Positions 1 through 7,756 of a stretch of 64,000 bases of DNA are shown one piece after another. This stretch comes from Enterocloster alcoholdehydrogenati. GTDB lineage: Bacteria; Bacillota; Clostridia; Lachnospirales; Lachnospiraceae. The translations under genes were made by a program, and so were the position numbers. The notes below the pieces were generated by a model. The model had not been told where the DNA came from, ran no database searches, and saw nothing but the letters and a program-made list of their open reading frames with translations. Location of the stretch: NCBI RefSeq assembly GCF_013282095.1, contig NZ_BLTJ01000012.1, forward strand, positions 1 through 64,000, given 5' to 3'. Numbering within the stretch: position 1 is the stretch's first letter; every line of letters starts with the position of its first letter.

Positions 1-196
1 TGTCGGGATCTGTAAAGATCTTCTCATAGTTCATCAGCCCGTACTTGGTAATGCCATTGAAAAGGTCATAGTTTGTAAAACTGTAGAAAAGGGATGAGAG
101 GAAGGGATATACCTTAAACAGGATAAACCCAACCAGCCAGGGCAGGATGTAGAGAAGGCCGATATTTAATGCCCAGAATCCTTTCTTTTTCTTCAT
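1..196 (-). CDS. Sugar ABC transporter permease, MalF-like (partial, C-terminus outside window)
   Basis: This is the first 65 residues of a CUT1-family (MalF/UgpA/LplB-like) inner-membrane permease. It begins MKKKKGFWALNIGLLYILPW, a short basic cytoplasmic tail followed by the first transmembrane helix, then the typical FYSFTNYD segment seen at the start of the periplasm-facing loop in these permeases. A strong GGAGGTAACC ribosome site sits just before the ATG at 196. It lies 27 bp after a small unknown gene and downstream of a sugar-binding lipoprotein gene on the same strand, so it belongs to that transporter. Substrate is inferred from the divergent GH105 gene as a pectin-derived unsaturated oligosaccharide. 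The second permease is expected just outside the window. Confidence 0.88.
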   Translation of the reverse strand, partial: MKKKKGFWALNIGLLYILPWLVGFILFKVYPFLSSLFYSFTNYDLFNGITKYGLMNYEKIFTDPD

Positions 197-223
197 AATG
201 GTTACCTCCATTTATTTGGTGCT

Positions 224-526
224 TTATACGCAGTCCGCATACTTTTCCGCCAGAAGCGTGCCTGTAGCGCAGCCCTTTTTCACGGCGTATGCGAGCGGTT
301 CACTGAAGGCCCTGTTACGGCCCTCCAGCTGTGTTCTGATGCCTTCGCGGAAGATGTCCTGAAGCGCTCTGTAATGCTCATAGATCTCAGGGGACATCTC
401 TTCTATAATGTCGATCAGCAGAGCCAGGTCTGTCTCGCTGAGAATTTTCAGTGTCTTAAAATATGTAACAATGCTGCTGTAGTTTTCTTTGTTTTTAACT
501 GCTTCTCTGATTTCTTTTTCTGTCAT
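224..526 (-). CDS. Small protein of unknown function inside sugar ABC operon
   Basis: I do not recognise this 100-residue protein. It starts MTEKEIREAVKNKENY, has no signal peptide or membrane helix, and looks largely alpha-helical and acidic (SETDLALLIDIIEEMSPEIYEHYRA), with two Cys residues near the C-terminus. An AGGAATGG ribosome site precedes the ATG. It sits between the binding-protein gene (about 200 bp upstream) and the permease gene (27 bp downstream), all on the minus strand, so it is probably co-transcribed and translated with the transporter. Possible roles are a cytoplasmic accessory or regulator of the transporter, but nothing in the sequence proves this. The length, ribosome site and spacing make a real gene more likely than chance. 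Confidence 0.6.
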   Translation of the reverse strand: MTEKEIREAVKNKENYSSIVTYFKTLKILSETDLALLIDIIEEMSPEIYEHYRALQDIFREGIRTQLEGRNRAFSEPLAYAVKKGCATGTLLAEKYADCV

Positions 527-610
527 AATCCATTCCTGTCATGTATCGGCCTTCCGGAACGCTGTCGTCAAACAGCGCTCCGGACAGCGGATACCTAATA
601 TGGCCGGCGG

Positions 611-646
611 CCCCTGTAAAGGGGCAGCGCCTTTTCAGACGCTGCC
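611..646 (-). promoter_or_regulatory. Intercistronic hairpins between binding-protein gene and permease side of operon
   Basis: Two overlapping stems are visible: CCCCT/AGGGG (611-615 with 620-624) and GGCAGCG/CGCTGCC (623-629 with 640-646). They share bases, so they may be alternatives. There is no T-run after them on the minus strand, which argues for mRNA processing or stabilisation of the upstream binding-protein message instead of full termination. Confidence 0.5.
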
Positions 647-727
647 GTGTTTATGTTCTGCCGTTTCTTACACTGCGCTGCTGCGTCCGGTTTTGCATCT
701 GGATGGCGCAGCGCAGGAAAAATCACT

Positions 728-2104
728 TTACTGATAGTTGCTGTAGCACTCTTCGATTCCCTTTATCAGCTCCTGTGCTGCCTCTGCGGAGGTCTCCTGT
801 CCTGCAGACAGCTTGCCGAATACCTTGTAGTATACGCCGTCAGGATTTGCCTTTAAGTCGTTGTGCTCAAAATATGGATCCAGAGGGAACTTACTGTAGG
901 AAGTTACCTTGGCGTTTGCTTCCTTAACCATCTCGTCGCCGATGCCCTTCTCGTTAAGGATCTCAAGGGCCTTCTTGGAGCATGGGATACCTCTCTCTGT
1001 ACCGGAGATCTCAATGCCCTCATCATCATTTAGCAGGAAGTTGATCAGCATAGCTGCTTCCTTTGGATGCTCAGAGTTTGCAGAAACCGCAAATGCCATG
1101 GATACCTTTGTAAATCCGCCGTTGTAATCGCCAAACTTGGGGAATTCGCCGATCACCAGTTCCTGTCCTGGCTTGTCGGTGCTCTCTTCGATAGCTTTCT
1201 TAAACTTGCTTACAGAGGAATCCCACTCAAGGATGCCTGCGTACTTACCGTTGATCCACTTGGCATTCTTATCGATGGAGTCTGCCATATCGCCCTGCAG
1301 AGTTGCCAGAGTAGGAATTACATGATTCTCTTCCAGCTTTGTGATGAAATCCATGCCCTCCTGGATCTCTTCCTGTGTATACTGCAGCTCGCCGTTTTCT
1401 ACCCAGGGCTTGCCGTACTTGCTCTCCAGATAGTAAACAAGGAAGATCTGGCGGTCATACTCGCCCAGAGCCAGAGGATAATAATCGTCGCCCTTGGCCT
1501 TAAATGCCTCGCCTGCTGCCAGCAGAGATGCCTCATCGGTAGGAATGTCGCATCCAACCTCGTCAAAGGTCGTCTTATTCCAGTAGAACAGACGTCCTGT
1601 TAAGGAAATCGGCACTGCCATCAGCTTGTCGTCTATCTTGCACTGATCCAGCACATCCTGATCGAACTGTGTTAAGTCGATCACATCGCTGTAATCATTG
1701 AGATTTACAAAGTTCTTTCCATTGCCGCTGTAGGAGGTAATCCAGTTCCAGTTGATCTGCATTACGTCTGCCGCGTTGCCTCCCTGGATTGCAAGCGCCT
1801 GCTTCTCCTCCCAGCCGTTCCATGCGCCGTACTCTGCTTCTACCTTAATATTAGGATACTTCGCCATGAACGCTTCGATTGCCTTCTCAGTTGCCTCGTG
1901 ACGGCTGTCACCGCCCCACCAGGAGAACTTCAGTGTTACTTCCTCGCCGCTCGCCGCGCTGTCAGCCGCCTTGCTGTCTCCCTCAGCTGCCTTGGAATCT
2001 GCTGCCTTGGTCTCTGTGGAACCAGAGCTGCCGCAGGCCGCCAAAGACAGTGCCATAGTGGATGCCAGAGCCAGAGATGCTGCTTTCTTCAAATTTCTCT
2101 TCAT
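728..2104 (-). CDS. Extracellular solute-binding lipoprotein of a sugar ABC transporter (family 1)
   Basis: This 458-residue protein is the substrate-capture component of a CUT1 ABC transporter. It opens with a lipoprotein signal (MKRNLKKAASLALAS...LSLAAC), with Cys24 as the lipidated residue, followed by a Ser/Ala/Asp-rich linker. The mature part has SBP family 1 features: LKFSWWGGDSRHEATEKAI at the start of the fold, and AADVMQINWNW. An upstream in-frame start would add 26 residues, but ATG 2104 has the GGGAGAG ribosome site and gives a normal signal peptide. It is transcribed divergently from a GH105 hydrolase gene, which suggests the ligand is an unsaturated galacturonide or rhamnogalacturonide. 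A CcpA-like site lies in the 5' leader. Confidence 0.93.
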   Translation of the reverse strand: MKRNLKKAASLALASTMALSLAACGSSGSTETKAADSKAAEGDSKAADSAASGEEVTLKFSWWGGDSRHEATEKAIEAFMAKYPNIKVEAEYGAWNGWEEKQALAIQGGNAADVMQINWNWITSYSGNGKNFVNLNDYSDVIDLTQFDQDVLDQCKIDDKLMAVPISLTGRLFYWNKTTFDEVGCDIPTDEASLLAAGEAFKAKGDDYYPLALGEYDRQIFLVYYLESKYGKPWVENGELQYTQEEIQEGMDFITKLEENHVIPTLATLQGDMADSIDKNAKWINGKYAGILEWDSSVSKFKKAIEESTDKPGQELVIGEFPKFGDYNGGFTKVSMAFAVSANSEHPKEAAMLINFLLNDDEGIEISGTERGIPCSKKALEILNEKGIGDEMVKEANAKVTSYSKFPLDPYFEHNDLKANPDGVYYKVFGKLSAGQETSAEAAQELIKGIEECYSNYQ

Positions 2105-2190
2105 TTTACTCTCCCTTTCTTTTCCTCCCCTTTGCTTACACATTTTGCAAAGGTTTGCAACGTTGTTTTGGAAACTGTGCACTTCTTATA

Positions 2191-2204
2191 GGTAAGCGTT
2201 TACA
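2191..2204. promoter_or_regulatory. cre-like (CcpA) operator in leader of the binding-protein gene
   Basis: Read on the minus strand this is TGTAAACGCTTACC, 13 of 14 positions agreeing with the cre pattern TGWAANCGNTNWCA. It lies downstream of the minus-strand promoter at 2252-2280, a position where bound CcpA would block elongation. LacI-family regulators bind similar sequences, so the protein is an inference. Confidence 0.55.
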
Positions 2205-2251
2205 AATTTGTTACCTTTTCAGTAAACGTGCTCATTTCCTTTGATGTTTTC

Positions 2252-2280
2252 ATCATATCATCATACCATACAGTTGTCAA
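2252..2280 (-). promoter_or_regulatory. Promoter of the binding-protein/permease operon
   Basis: On the minus strand TTGACA (2280-2275), 17 bp and TATGAT (2257-2252) form a near-consensus sigma-A promoter. The rest of the 2105-2561 divergent intergenic region is AT-rich and holds only this promoter, the opposite promoter and two cre-like sites; I see no gene in it. Confidence 0.65.
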
Positions 2281-2465
2281 TTATGTATTGTGCACATTTT
2301 TATACTTTATTTTTATGCAATATGCCCAGTTTTAATCTTTATTTTTTTATGATAAGATGTTTTCAGAGCGAAAAATAACACTTCGGGCATATTATAAGGT
2401 ATTTTTCACTAAATCAATTCAAAGAAATATGGAATTACAATGGTATTTATTACCCGTTTTCCCAC

Positions 2466-2479
2466 TGCAAACGTTTACA
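2466..2479. promoter_or_regulatory. cre-like (CcpA) operator upstream of GH105 gene
   Basis: TGCAAACGTTTACA matches the cre consensus TGWAANCGNTNWCA except C at the W position and is nearly palindromic. It lies just upstream of the plus-strand promoter at 2503-2530. A weaker related sequence, TGAAAACACTTACA at 2504-2517, overlaps that promoter's -35 region. Confidence 0.6.
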
Positions 2480-2502
2480 ACCCATTTGCATTCCCCTTGT
2501 CT

Positions 2503-2530
2503 TTGAAAACACTTACATTTATGCTACTAT
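2503..2530 (+). promoter_or_regulatory. Promoter of GH105 gene
   Basis: TTGAAA (2503-2508), 16 bp, TACTAT (2525-2530), followed about 15 bp later by the AAAGGAGAG ribosome site of the GH105 gene. Moderately good sigma-A match. Confidence 0.5.
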
Positions 2531-2561
2531 TTTATATGTATAAAGGAGAGCGCAGAACAAA

Positions 2562-3698
2562 ATGAAGATTTTAGACAACTACATTGACCAGCTACTGGAA
2601 AAAAGCACACCTCAGGCCCCTGTATGGAATATTGAGAAGATCAAAAGCGGCGGAAAATCCACCTGGAACTATATCGACGGATGTATGATCAAGGCAGTCA
2701 TCGAGCTGTACCACATTACAGGAAATAAGAAATATCTGGAATTTGCCGATTCCTTTATCAACTATTTTGTAAACGAGGATGGCTCCATCCAGTCGTATGA
2801 TCCGAAGGAATACAATCTGGACAACGTAAATGCAGGCAAGACGCTGTTTGACCTGTATAAGCTCACAGGCCGGGAAAAATACCGCAAAGCCATCGATACA
2901 GTTTACAGCCAGCTAAAGGGACAGCCCCGGACCTCTACGGGCAATTTCTGGCACAAGATGATCTATCCCAACCAGATCTGGATGGATGGACTTTACATGG
3001 CACAGCCTTTCTATATGCAGTATGAGGTAGAATACAACAATAAAGCCAACTGCCGCGATTCCTATGAGCAGTTCCTCCATGTGTATGACCTGATGCGCGA
3101 CACAAGAAACGGCCTGTATTACCACGCCTATGATGATTCCAGAGAGGCCTTCTGGTGCGATCCTGTCACCGGACTGTCCGACAATTTCTGGCTCCGCGCT
3201 CTGGGCTGGTACGCTATGGCTCTGGTTGACACCATGGAGGTAATGCCGGAGGAGATGGCCGAAGAAAAGGCACGGCTGGGCGCTGTCTATAAGGAGCTCA
3301 TCGACGCCATGCTGCCCTACCAGGACCAGGAAAGCGGTATGTGGTATCAGGTAGTGAACCGCGGACGCATCCAGCCAAACTATCTGGAGACCTCAGGATC
3401 TGCTATTTTCGCATATGCCATTATGAAAAGCGTGCGCCTGGGTTATCTGGATGAACGCTATTTTGCTTTCGGCAGGAAGGCGTTTGACGGCATCTGCGAA
3501 AAATATCTCTCTGAGGAAAACGGCGAGCTGCAGCTGGGCGGTATCTGTCTCGTAGCAGGCCTTGGAAATAAGGAAATGCGGGAAGGAACCTTTGATTACT
3601 ATATGAGAGAGCCTGTTGTTAAAAATGAGGCAAAGGGCGTGGCTCCGCTGATCCTTGCCTATATTGAAATAATGATGCGGGAAAAAGCAGAGCGTTAA
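2562..3698 (+). CDS. Unsaturated rhamnogalacturonyl hydrolase, GH105 (YteR-like)
   Basis: This 378-residue cytoplasmic protein (no signal peptide) belongs to GH105, which removes the 4,5-unsaturated galacturonyl residue that pectate or rhamnogalacturonan lyases leave on oligosaccharides, by hydrating the double bond. Residues known in B. subtilis YteR (D88, H132, D143, H189, R213, W217) line up with an offset of one: D87 (LDNVNAG), H131 (FWHKM), D142 (IWMDGLYMAQP), H188 (YYHAYDD), R212 and W216 (WLRALGWY). D142 is the expected general acid. The length is normal for the family. It is divergent from an ABC sugar transporter and followed 84 bp later by a DeoR regulator, so import and cytoplasmic cleavage are coupled. 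Start: AAAGGAGAG, 11 bp before ATG. Confidence 0.93.
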   Translation: MKILDNYIDQLLEKSTPQAPVWNIEKIKSGGKSTWNYIDGCMIKAVIELYHITGNKKYLEFADSFINYFVNEDGSIQSYDPKEYNLDNVNAGKTLFDLYKLTGREKYRKAIDTVYSQLKGQPRTSTGNFWHKMIYPNQIWMDGLYMAQPFYMQYEVEYNNKANCRDSYEQFLHVYDLMRDTRNGLYYHAYDDSREAFWCDPVTGLSDNFWLRALGWYAMALVDTMEVMPEEMAEEKARLGAVYKELIDAMLPYQDQESGMWYQVVNRGRIQPNYLETSGSAIFAYAIMKSVRLGYLDERYFAFGRKAFDGICEKYLSEENGELQLGGICLVAGLGNKEMREGTFDYYMREPVVKNEAKGVAPLILAYIEIMMREKAER

Positions 3699-3702
3699 GA
3701 GG

Positions 3703-3721
3703 CAGCGCCCCTTCGGCGCTG
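3703..3721 (+). promoter_or_regulatory. Intercistronic hairpin between GH105 and DeoR genes
   Basis: CAGCGCC, loop CCTTC, GGCGCTG: a perfect 7-bp stem five bases after the GH105 stop codon. T-tracts occur only some 20 bp further on (3735-3749), so it may be a weak terminator or a stabilising structure. Confidence 0.45.
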
Positions 3722-3782
3722 TCAGGCAAAACGCTTTTCCCCCTTTTTTGTCAACTACACTGCAGATCAGGAGAATTTATTT

Positions 3783-4532
3783 ATGCTGAAAGAAGAAAGA
3801 CAGGCGCAGATCTTAAATAAACTGCACACCTCAGGAAAGGTCGTAGTCAGCCAGCTGGCCGCCGACCTTCAGGTATCCGAGGATACCGTACGCCGGGATC
3901 TGCTGGACTTAGACCAAAAGGGAATGTTAAAGCGGGTCTTTGGCGGTGCAATCCCCTTAGAACGGCCGGTCATCGGATTTTTTGACCGTGAAAGCGCCAA
4001 TGTGGAACTGAAACAAAAGCTTTCCGAGCGGGCTCTTGGATTTTTGGAGCCGGATCAGCTGGTGGCGATCGACGGCAGCAGCACAAACCTGCAGTTTGCC
4101 AAAAATATCCCTTCTGATATGAAGCTGACCGTGCTGACCAACAGCTACAGCATTGCTCATGTGTGCTCCATGAAGGAGAGGGTGAGAGTCATCGTACTTG
4201 GCGGAGATCTGTTAAAGGATTCCATGACCACAGTGGGAGAAACCGCCGCCGCTCAGGCGGCCGCCTACCACCCGGATCTCTGCTTTATGGGGGTCTACGC
4301 TATTCATCCTGAGTACGGCATGACGATCCCCTATCCAGAAGAAGTAAGCATTAAGCGGCAGCTGATCGGTTCCTCCCGAAGGGTCATTGCCCTTGTAGAC
4401 CCGGTAAAGCTGAACACCGTGTCCCGCTATCATGTATGCGGTATTGAAGCATTCACGGCGTTAATCAGCGACGGATCTGTGGAGGGCGAGATGGCGTTTG
4501 GATACAGGAATCGGGGATTGGATTTTTTATAG
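3783..4532 (+). CDS. DeoR/GlpR-family transcriptional regulator
   Basis: A 249-residue regulator. Residues 1-55 form the DeoR winged helix (MLKEERQAQILNKLHTSGKV, then VSEDTVRRDLLDLDQKG, the recognition-helix signature). The rest is the DeoR C-terminal sensor domain with the sugar-phosphate-isomerase-like fold, including IDGSSTNLQFAK and the GGDLLKDSMTTVGETA segment that normally follows the effector pocket. Such proteins usually bind a phosphorylated sugar intermediate. It follows the GH105 gene in the same direction, with GGAGAA before its ATG, so it probably controls the pectin-oligosaccharide genes around it. Its exact effector cannot be read from the sequence. Confidence 0.9.
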   Translation: MLKEERQAQILNKLHTSGKVVVSQLAADLQVSEDTVRRDLLDLDQKGMLKRVFGGAIPLERPVIGFFDRESANVELKQKLSERALGFLEPDQLVAIDGSSTNLQFAKNIPSDMKLTVLTNSYSIAHVCSMKERVRVIVLGGDLLKDSMTTVGETAAAQAAAYHPDLCFMGVYAIHPEYGMTIPYPEEVSIKRQLIGSSRRVIALVDPVKLNTVSRYHVCGIEAFTALISDGSVEGEMAFGYRNRGLDFL

Positions 4533-4707
4533 GGCTGCCATTACATCCCGCCTTTTATGAATGCTTTGCAGCGATTCAAGGCGGCGTATTTGCGCGTTTT
4601 TGCGTCTATCCCCTTTGTTTTCATGCGTTATTATGCGTTTTTTATGATCTTGAATATATTTATATGATATATTGTGCAAATTACCGCATTTTTCTGCATT
4701 ACTTTGC

Positions 4708-4735
4708 TTGACATTACTTTGACACGCGTTATAAT
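4708..4735 (+). promoter_or_regulatory. Promoter of transaldolase transcript
   Basis: TTGACA (4708-4713), 16 bp, TATAAT (4730-4735): both hexamers perfect. Transcription would start near 4742, immediately before the structured leader at 4762-4854. The preceding stretch 4533-4707 shows no gene. Confidence 0.75.
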
Positions 4736-4761
4736 GGATATGTAAACCAGTATCAAACACG

Positions 4762-4854
4762 GCGGCAGCCCGGAAGAAGAGAAATCGGGCTTAAGACCTG
4801 TATCCGTCCGGCGAAAACAGGCCTCTAACACCCGCCCATCGGGCGAGCTGCCGC
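4762..4854 (+). promoter_or_regulatory. Candidate structured cis-regulatory RNA leader of transaldolase gene
   Basis: About 95 nt of the 5' leader folds by eye into a closed multi-branch shape. P1 pairs GCGGCAGC (4762-4769) with GCTGCCGC (4847-4854), 8 perfect pairs. Inside it are GCCCG/CGGGC (4768-4772 with 4786-4790, sharing two bases with P1), CCTGT/ACAGG (4797-4801 with 4817-4821) and CGCCC/GGGCG (4833-4837 with 4841-4845). The first hairpin loop is purine-rich (GAAGAAGAGAAA). P1 ends 10 nt before the GAGGAGG ribosome site, so the fold could control translation. It matches no riboswitch class I can recall. Function is inference from position and pairing. Confidence 0.55.
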
Positions 4855-4880
4855 AAAATGGAATGAGGAGGATTTTGTTT

Positions 4881-5534
4881 ATGAGATTTTTCATCGACAC
4901 TGCTAATGTAGACGACATCCGCAAAGCAAATGATATGGGGATCATCTGCGGAGTTACCACAAATCCCTCTCTCATCGCCAAGGAGGGCCGTGATTTCAAA
5001 GAAGTGATTGCCGAGATCGCATCTATTGTAGACGGGCCCATCAGCGGAGAGGTAAAAGCCACCACCACAGACGCAGAAGGAATGATCGCCGAAGGACGTG
5101 AGATCGCAGCCATCCATCCCAACATGGTTGTAAAGATCCCCATGACCACTGAGGGTCTCAAAGCCGTAAAGGTACTGGCATCTGAAGGGATCAAAACCAA
5201 CGTGACCCTAATTTTCTCCGCAGCCCAGGCTCTTTTGGCCGCCCGCGCAGGAGTTGCCTATGTGTCTCCCTTCCTGGGCCGCCTGGATGATATCTCCATG
5301 CCCGGTATTGACCTGATCTGCGATATCACCGAGATTTTCCAGATGCACGATATTCCCGCTCAGATCATCGCTGCCAGCGTGCGCAACCCCATCCATGTGA
5401 TCGACTGCGCCAAGGCCGGGGCTGACATTGCCACGGTTCCCTATAAGGTTCTGGAGCAGATGACAAAACACCCGCTGACCGACCAGGGAATCGCCAAATT
5501 CCAGGCAGATTACCGTGCTGTGTTTGGGGAATGA
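4881..5534 (+). CDS. tal: Transaldolase (fructose-6-phosphate aldolase/transaldolase small-subunit family)
   Basis: This 217-residue protein is a short transaldolase of the TalC/FSA family, acting in the non-oxidative pentose phosphate pathway by moving a dihydroxyacetone unit between sugar phosphates. It opens [16 protein letters not shown] and contains [13 protein letters not shown]. Lys85 (MVVKIPMT) is the Schiff-base lysine. Two positions separate true transaldolases from the fructose-6-phosphate aldolase of E. coli: it has Glu57 (SGEVKAT) where FsaA has Gln59, and Phe in [11 protein letters not shown] where FsaA has Tyr131. Both favour transaldolase. An in-frame ATG at 4863 overlaps the GAGGAGG site, so ATG 4881 is the start. 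A structured leader precedes it, and a PAP2 gene overlaps its 3' end on the other strand. Confidence 0.93.
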   Translation: MRFFIDTANVDDIRKANDMGIICGVTTNPSLIAKEGRDFKEVIAEIASIVDGPISGEVKATTTDAEGMIAEGREIAAIHPNMVVKIPMTTEGLKAVKVLASEGIKTNVTLIFSAAQALLAARAGVAYVSPFLGRLDDISMPGIDLICDITEIFQMHDIPAQIIAASVRNPIHVIDCAKAGADIATVPYKVLEQMTKHPLTDQGIAKFQADYRAVFGE

Positions 5535-6077
5535 CGGAATAATATCAGCGGTTTCTTTCTCCCCAGAGGCGGTCTGCTTTTTCCAAAAAGCGAACCGACA
5601 GCCAGTGATTATTCCAAGGAGCGCTCCTCCCAGAACGTCTGTCGGATAGTGCACATAAAGATACAATCTTGAAAAGCCCATAAGGACCGCCAGTATCCCT
5701 GCTGGTATCCACCCGCGGCTCTTTCCAAAGTAAAGGGCCGCCGCGGCGGCAAAGGCAGCCCCTGTATGACCGGAAGGAAACGAATAATCATGAGGCCTGG
5801 CAATTAAAAGCACAATTTCTGCACGGATGTCAAAGGGCCTCGTGCGGGCTGCCAGCGGTTTCAGTATCACATTGCATAAAACCGCTTCAAGCGCCAGACT
5901 GACTGCCATACCGGCTCCCAGTCTGCGTGTTTTTGGAAAGCAAAGCAGGATCGCCGTCATGGCGATCCATATAATCCCGCCGTTTCCCAATGCTGTAATG
6001 ACCGGCATCACAGCATCCAGCATTTCACAGCGCATATGCTTCTGTATGAGATCCAATATCATAAAATCTATATTCAT
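5208..6077 (-). CDS. PAP2-superfamily membrane phosphatase with antisense-overlapping C-terminal extension
   Basis: The first ~175 residues are a PAP2 (phosphatidic acid phosphatase type 2) membrane protein with several hydrophobic helices. All three catalytic motifs are present: KPLAARTRP (73-81), PSGH (101-104) and [12 protein letters not shown] (136-147). Members dephosphorylate undecaprenyl pyrophosphate or phospholipid phosphates at the outer face of the membrane. The AGGAAGG and GGAAAGAG sites before ATG 6077 support the start. The reading frame then continues about 108 residues past the domain, reading antisense through the last 327 bp of the transaldolase gene. That tail is not family-like (family members usually end near residue 170-200), so it is probably either an unselected extension or the result of a lost stop codon. 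Confidence 0.8.
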   Translation of the reverse strand: MNIDFMILDLIQKHMRCEMLDAVMPVITALGNGGIIWIAMTAILLCFPKTRRLGAGMAVSLALEAVLCNVILKPLAARTRPFDIRAEIVLLIARPHDYSFPSGHTGAAFAAAAALYFGKSRGWIPAGILAVLMGFSRLYLYVHYPTDVLGGALLGIITGCRFAFWKKQTASGEKETADIIPSFPKHSTVICLEFGDSLVGQRVFCHLLQNLIGNRGNVSPGLGAVDHMDGVAHAGSDDLSGNIVHLENLGDIADQVNTGHGDIIQAAQEGRHIGNSCAGGQKSLGCGEN

Positions 6078-6190
6078 TTAACTCTTTCCTTCCTGATTAA
6101 CATCTATCATACCCATTATACCAGGTAAAAAGCCAGGCGGCCAGAATAATTCTGCCGGAAAGCCAGGATGAACCCCTTTCCGTTTGAAAC

Positions 6191-6225
6191 AGAAAAGGCC
6201 GCCGGCTCAGATTAGCCGCGGCCTC
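6191..6225 (-). terminator. Rho-independent terminator of pst-phoU operon
   Basis: On the minus strand AGGCCGCGGCT, a short loop, AGCCGGCGGCCT (one bulge) followed by TTTTCTGTTT. It lies about 50 bp after the phoU stop codon. It is GC-rich and well placed. Confidence 0.75.
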
Positions 6226-6272
6226 TTCGTACCTGTGTATTTTTTTGCAGATTACCTGTAATCCGTATTTGT

Positions 6273-6935
6273 TTACATAATTCTGACGTGTTTTAAGGCT
6301 CCCGTCTTTGAAAACTCCGTCCATTCGCACACATTTACGGCGTGATCACCGATGCGTTCCAGATACTTGGCAATCATCAGCAGATCAATTCCCTGATCAG
6401 CCTGATCCGGAGATGACTTTAACAGACTGATCACGTCATTTTTCACCTTATTAAACAGACTATCTACCTCATCATCCATGTGGATAATCTTGGTAGCCTC
6501 CTCCAAATCCTGCGTAATAAAGGCTTCAACCGCATCATGCACCATCTTCTGGGCCTCCTGGGCCATAGCGGGAAGGTGCTTTACGATGTGATATGCGTGC
6601 TCGCTGCGGATGCGCAGGATCAGTTCTGCAATGTCAGAAGCATGATCGCCGATGCGCTCCAGATCCGTTACCACCTTTAATGCCGTGGAGATCTGGCGCA
6701 GATCGCAGGCTACCGGCTGCTGGCGCAGGATCAGAGACAGGCAGCGGGACTCAATAGAGCGCTCCATGTCATTTACCAGACGGTCTCCCTTGATCACGTC
6801 CTCAGCAAGCGTATAATTCTGATCTTCAAAAGCCACAAAGGTCTGCTCAATGGCCCTTTCCACCATCAGAGCCATTTCCCTTAAATCTTTGTTTAATTCT
6901 TCTAATTCATGTTCATAAGTAACGCGAACCGTCAT
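6273..6935 (-). CDS. phoU: Phosphate transport system regulatory protein PhoU
   Basis: A 220-residue all-helical PhoU protein with two repeats of the PhoU domain. Each carries the metal-cluster motif: DLERIGDHASDIAE near residue 95 and YLERIGDHAVNVCEW near residue 200. PhoU sits between the Pst transporter and the phosphate two-component system and damps Pho signalling and phosphate uptake when phosphate is plentiful. It is the last gene of pstSCAB-phoU, 41 bp after pstB, with AAAGGGAAATG before the ATG, and is followed by a terminator. No PhoP/PhoR pair lies next to it, so the sensor must be elsewhere. Confidence 0.96.
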   Translation of the reverse strand: MTVRVTYEHELEELNKDLREMALMVERAIEQTFVAFEDQNYTLAEDVIKGDRLVNDMERSIESRCLSLILRQQPVACDLRQISTALKVVTDLERIGDHASDIAELILRIRSEHAYHIVKHLPAMAQEAQKMVHDAVEAFITQDLEEATKIIHMDDEVDSLFNKVKNDVISLLKSSPDQADQGIDLLMIAKYLERIGDHAVNVCEWTEFSKTGALKHVRIM

Positions 6936-6976
6936 ATCATTTCCCTTTCTGTCAATCTCCGGCTATAGAAATCCCA

Positions 6977-7738
6977 TCAGCCGAAACGTCCTGTAATATA
7001 GTCCTCTGTGCGTTTGTCCTTTGGCATGGTAAACAGTTCATCCGTAGGCGCATACTCCACAACCTCTCCCACCAGGAAGAAGGCCGTATGGTCAGCAATA
7101 CGCGTTGCCTGCTGCATATTATGGGTAACAATGGCAACCGTATATTTATTTTTAAGATCATCCATCAGATCCTCAATCTTTAAGGTGGAAATGGGATCCA
7201 GAGCGGACGTTGGCTCATCCATCAAGAGCACCTCCGGCTCCACTGCCAGCGCTCTTGCAATACACAGGCGCTGCTGCTGGCCGCCGGAAAGCCCCAGCGC
7301 CGACTTCTTTAAACGGTCTGAAACTTCATCCCAGAGGGCCGCGCCCTTTAAGCTGCGCTCTACGATCTCATCCAGCTGGGCCTTATTGCGGATGCCATGG
7401 ATCCTGGGGCCGTAGGCGATATTATCATAGATGCTCATTGGAAACGGATTGGGCTGCTGAAACACCATTCCCACCTTTTTACGCAGCAGGGTGGTATCTA
7501 CCTGAGGATCATAGATATTTTCATTGTCAAGAAGCACCGTTCCCTCGATCTTTACATTGGGAACCAGATCGTTCATACGGTTTAAAGTTTTCAGATAAGT
7601 AGACTTTCCACAGCCGGAAGGGCCAATAAAGGCAGTGATCTTATTTTCATAGAGATCCAGATTTATGTTTTTTAACGCGTGATTCTCTCCGTAATACAGA
7701 TTCAGGTTCTGTGTGGAGATCTTTACCTTGTTTTCCAC
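6977..7738 (-). CDS. pstB: Phosphate ABC transporter ATP-binding protein PstB
   Basis: A 253-residue ABC ATPase that powers high-affinity phosphate import. Walker A is GPSGCGKST, the signature is [15 protein letters not shown], Walker B is [13 protein letters not shown], and the switch His is in VTHNMQQA. The tail [15 protein letters not shown] is typical of PstB. It starts at GTG 7738, placed 10 bp after AAAGGAG. It lies 18 bp after pstA in the operon pstSCAB-phoU. Confidence 0.98.
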   Translation of the reverse strand: MENKVKISTQNLNLYYGENHALKNINLDLYENKITAFIGPSGCGKSTYLKTLNRMNDLVPNVKIEGTVLLDNENIYDPQVDTTLLRKKVGMVFQQPNPFPMSIYDNIAYGPRIHGIRNKAQLDEIVERSLKGAALWDEVSDRLKKSALGLSGGQQQRLCIARALAVEPEVLLMDEPTSALDPISTLKIEDLMDDLKNKYTVAIVTHNMQQATRIADHTAFFLVGEVVEYAPTDELFTMPKDKRTEDYITGRFG

Positions 7739-7756
7739 AGTTTTTCTCCTTTGGTC

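Noticed and set aside
2316-2440. AT-rich stretch that might hold an origin or small RNA
   Set aside because: No DnaA-box cluster, palindrome or promoter-terminator pair is visible; it is ordinary spacer between divergent promoters.
4631-5200. 189-codon minus-strand frame across the tal leader and gene
   Set aside because: Antisense to tal; mirrors conserved tal codons and has no ribosome site or domain.
6097-6330. 77-codon minus-strand frame overlapping the 3' end of phoU
   Set aside because: It covers the phoU terminator hairpin and phoU coding sequence in another frame, with no ribosome site or recognisable protein.
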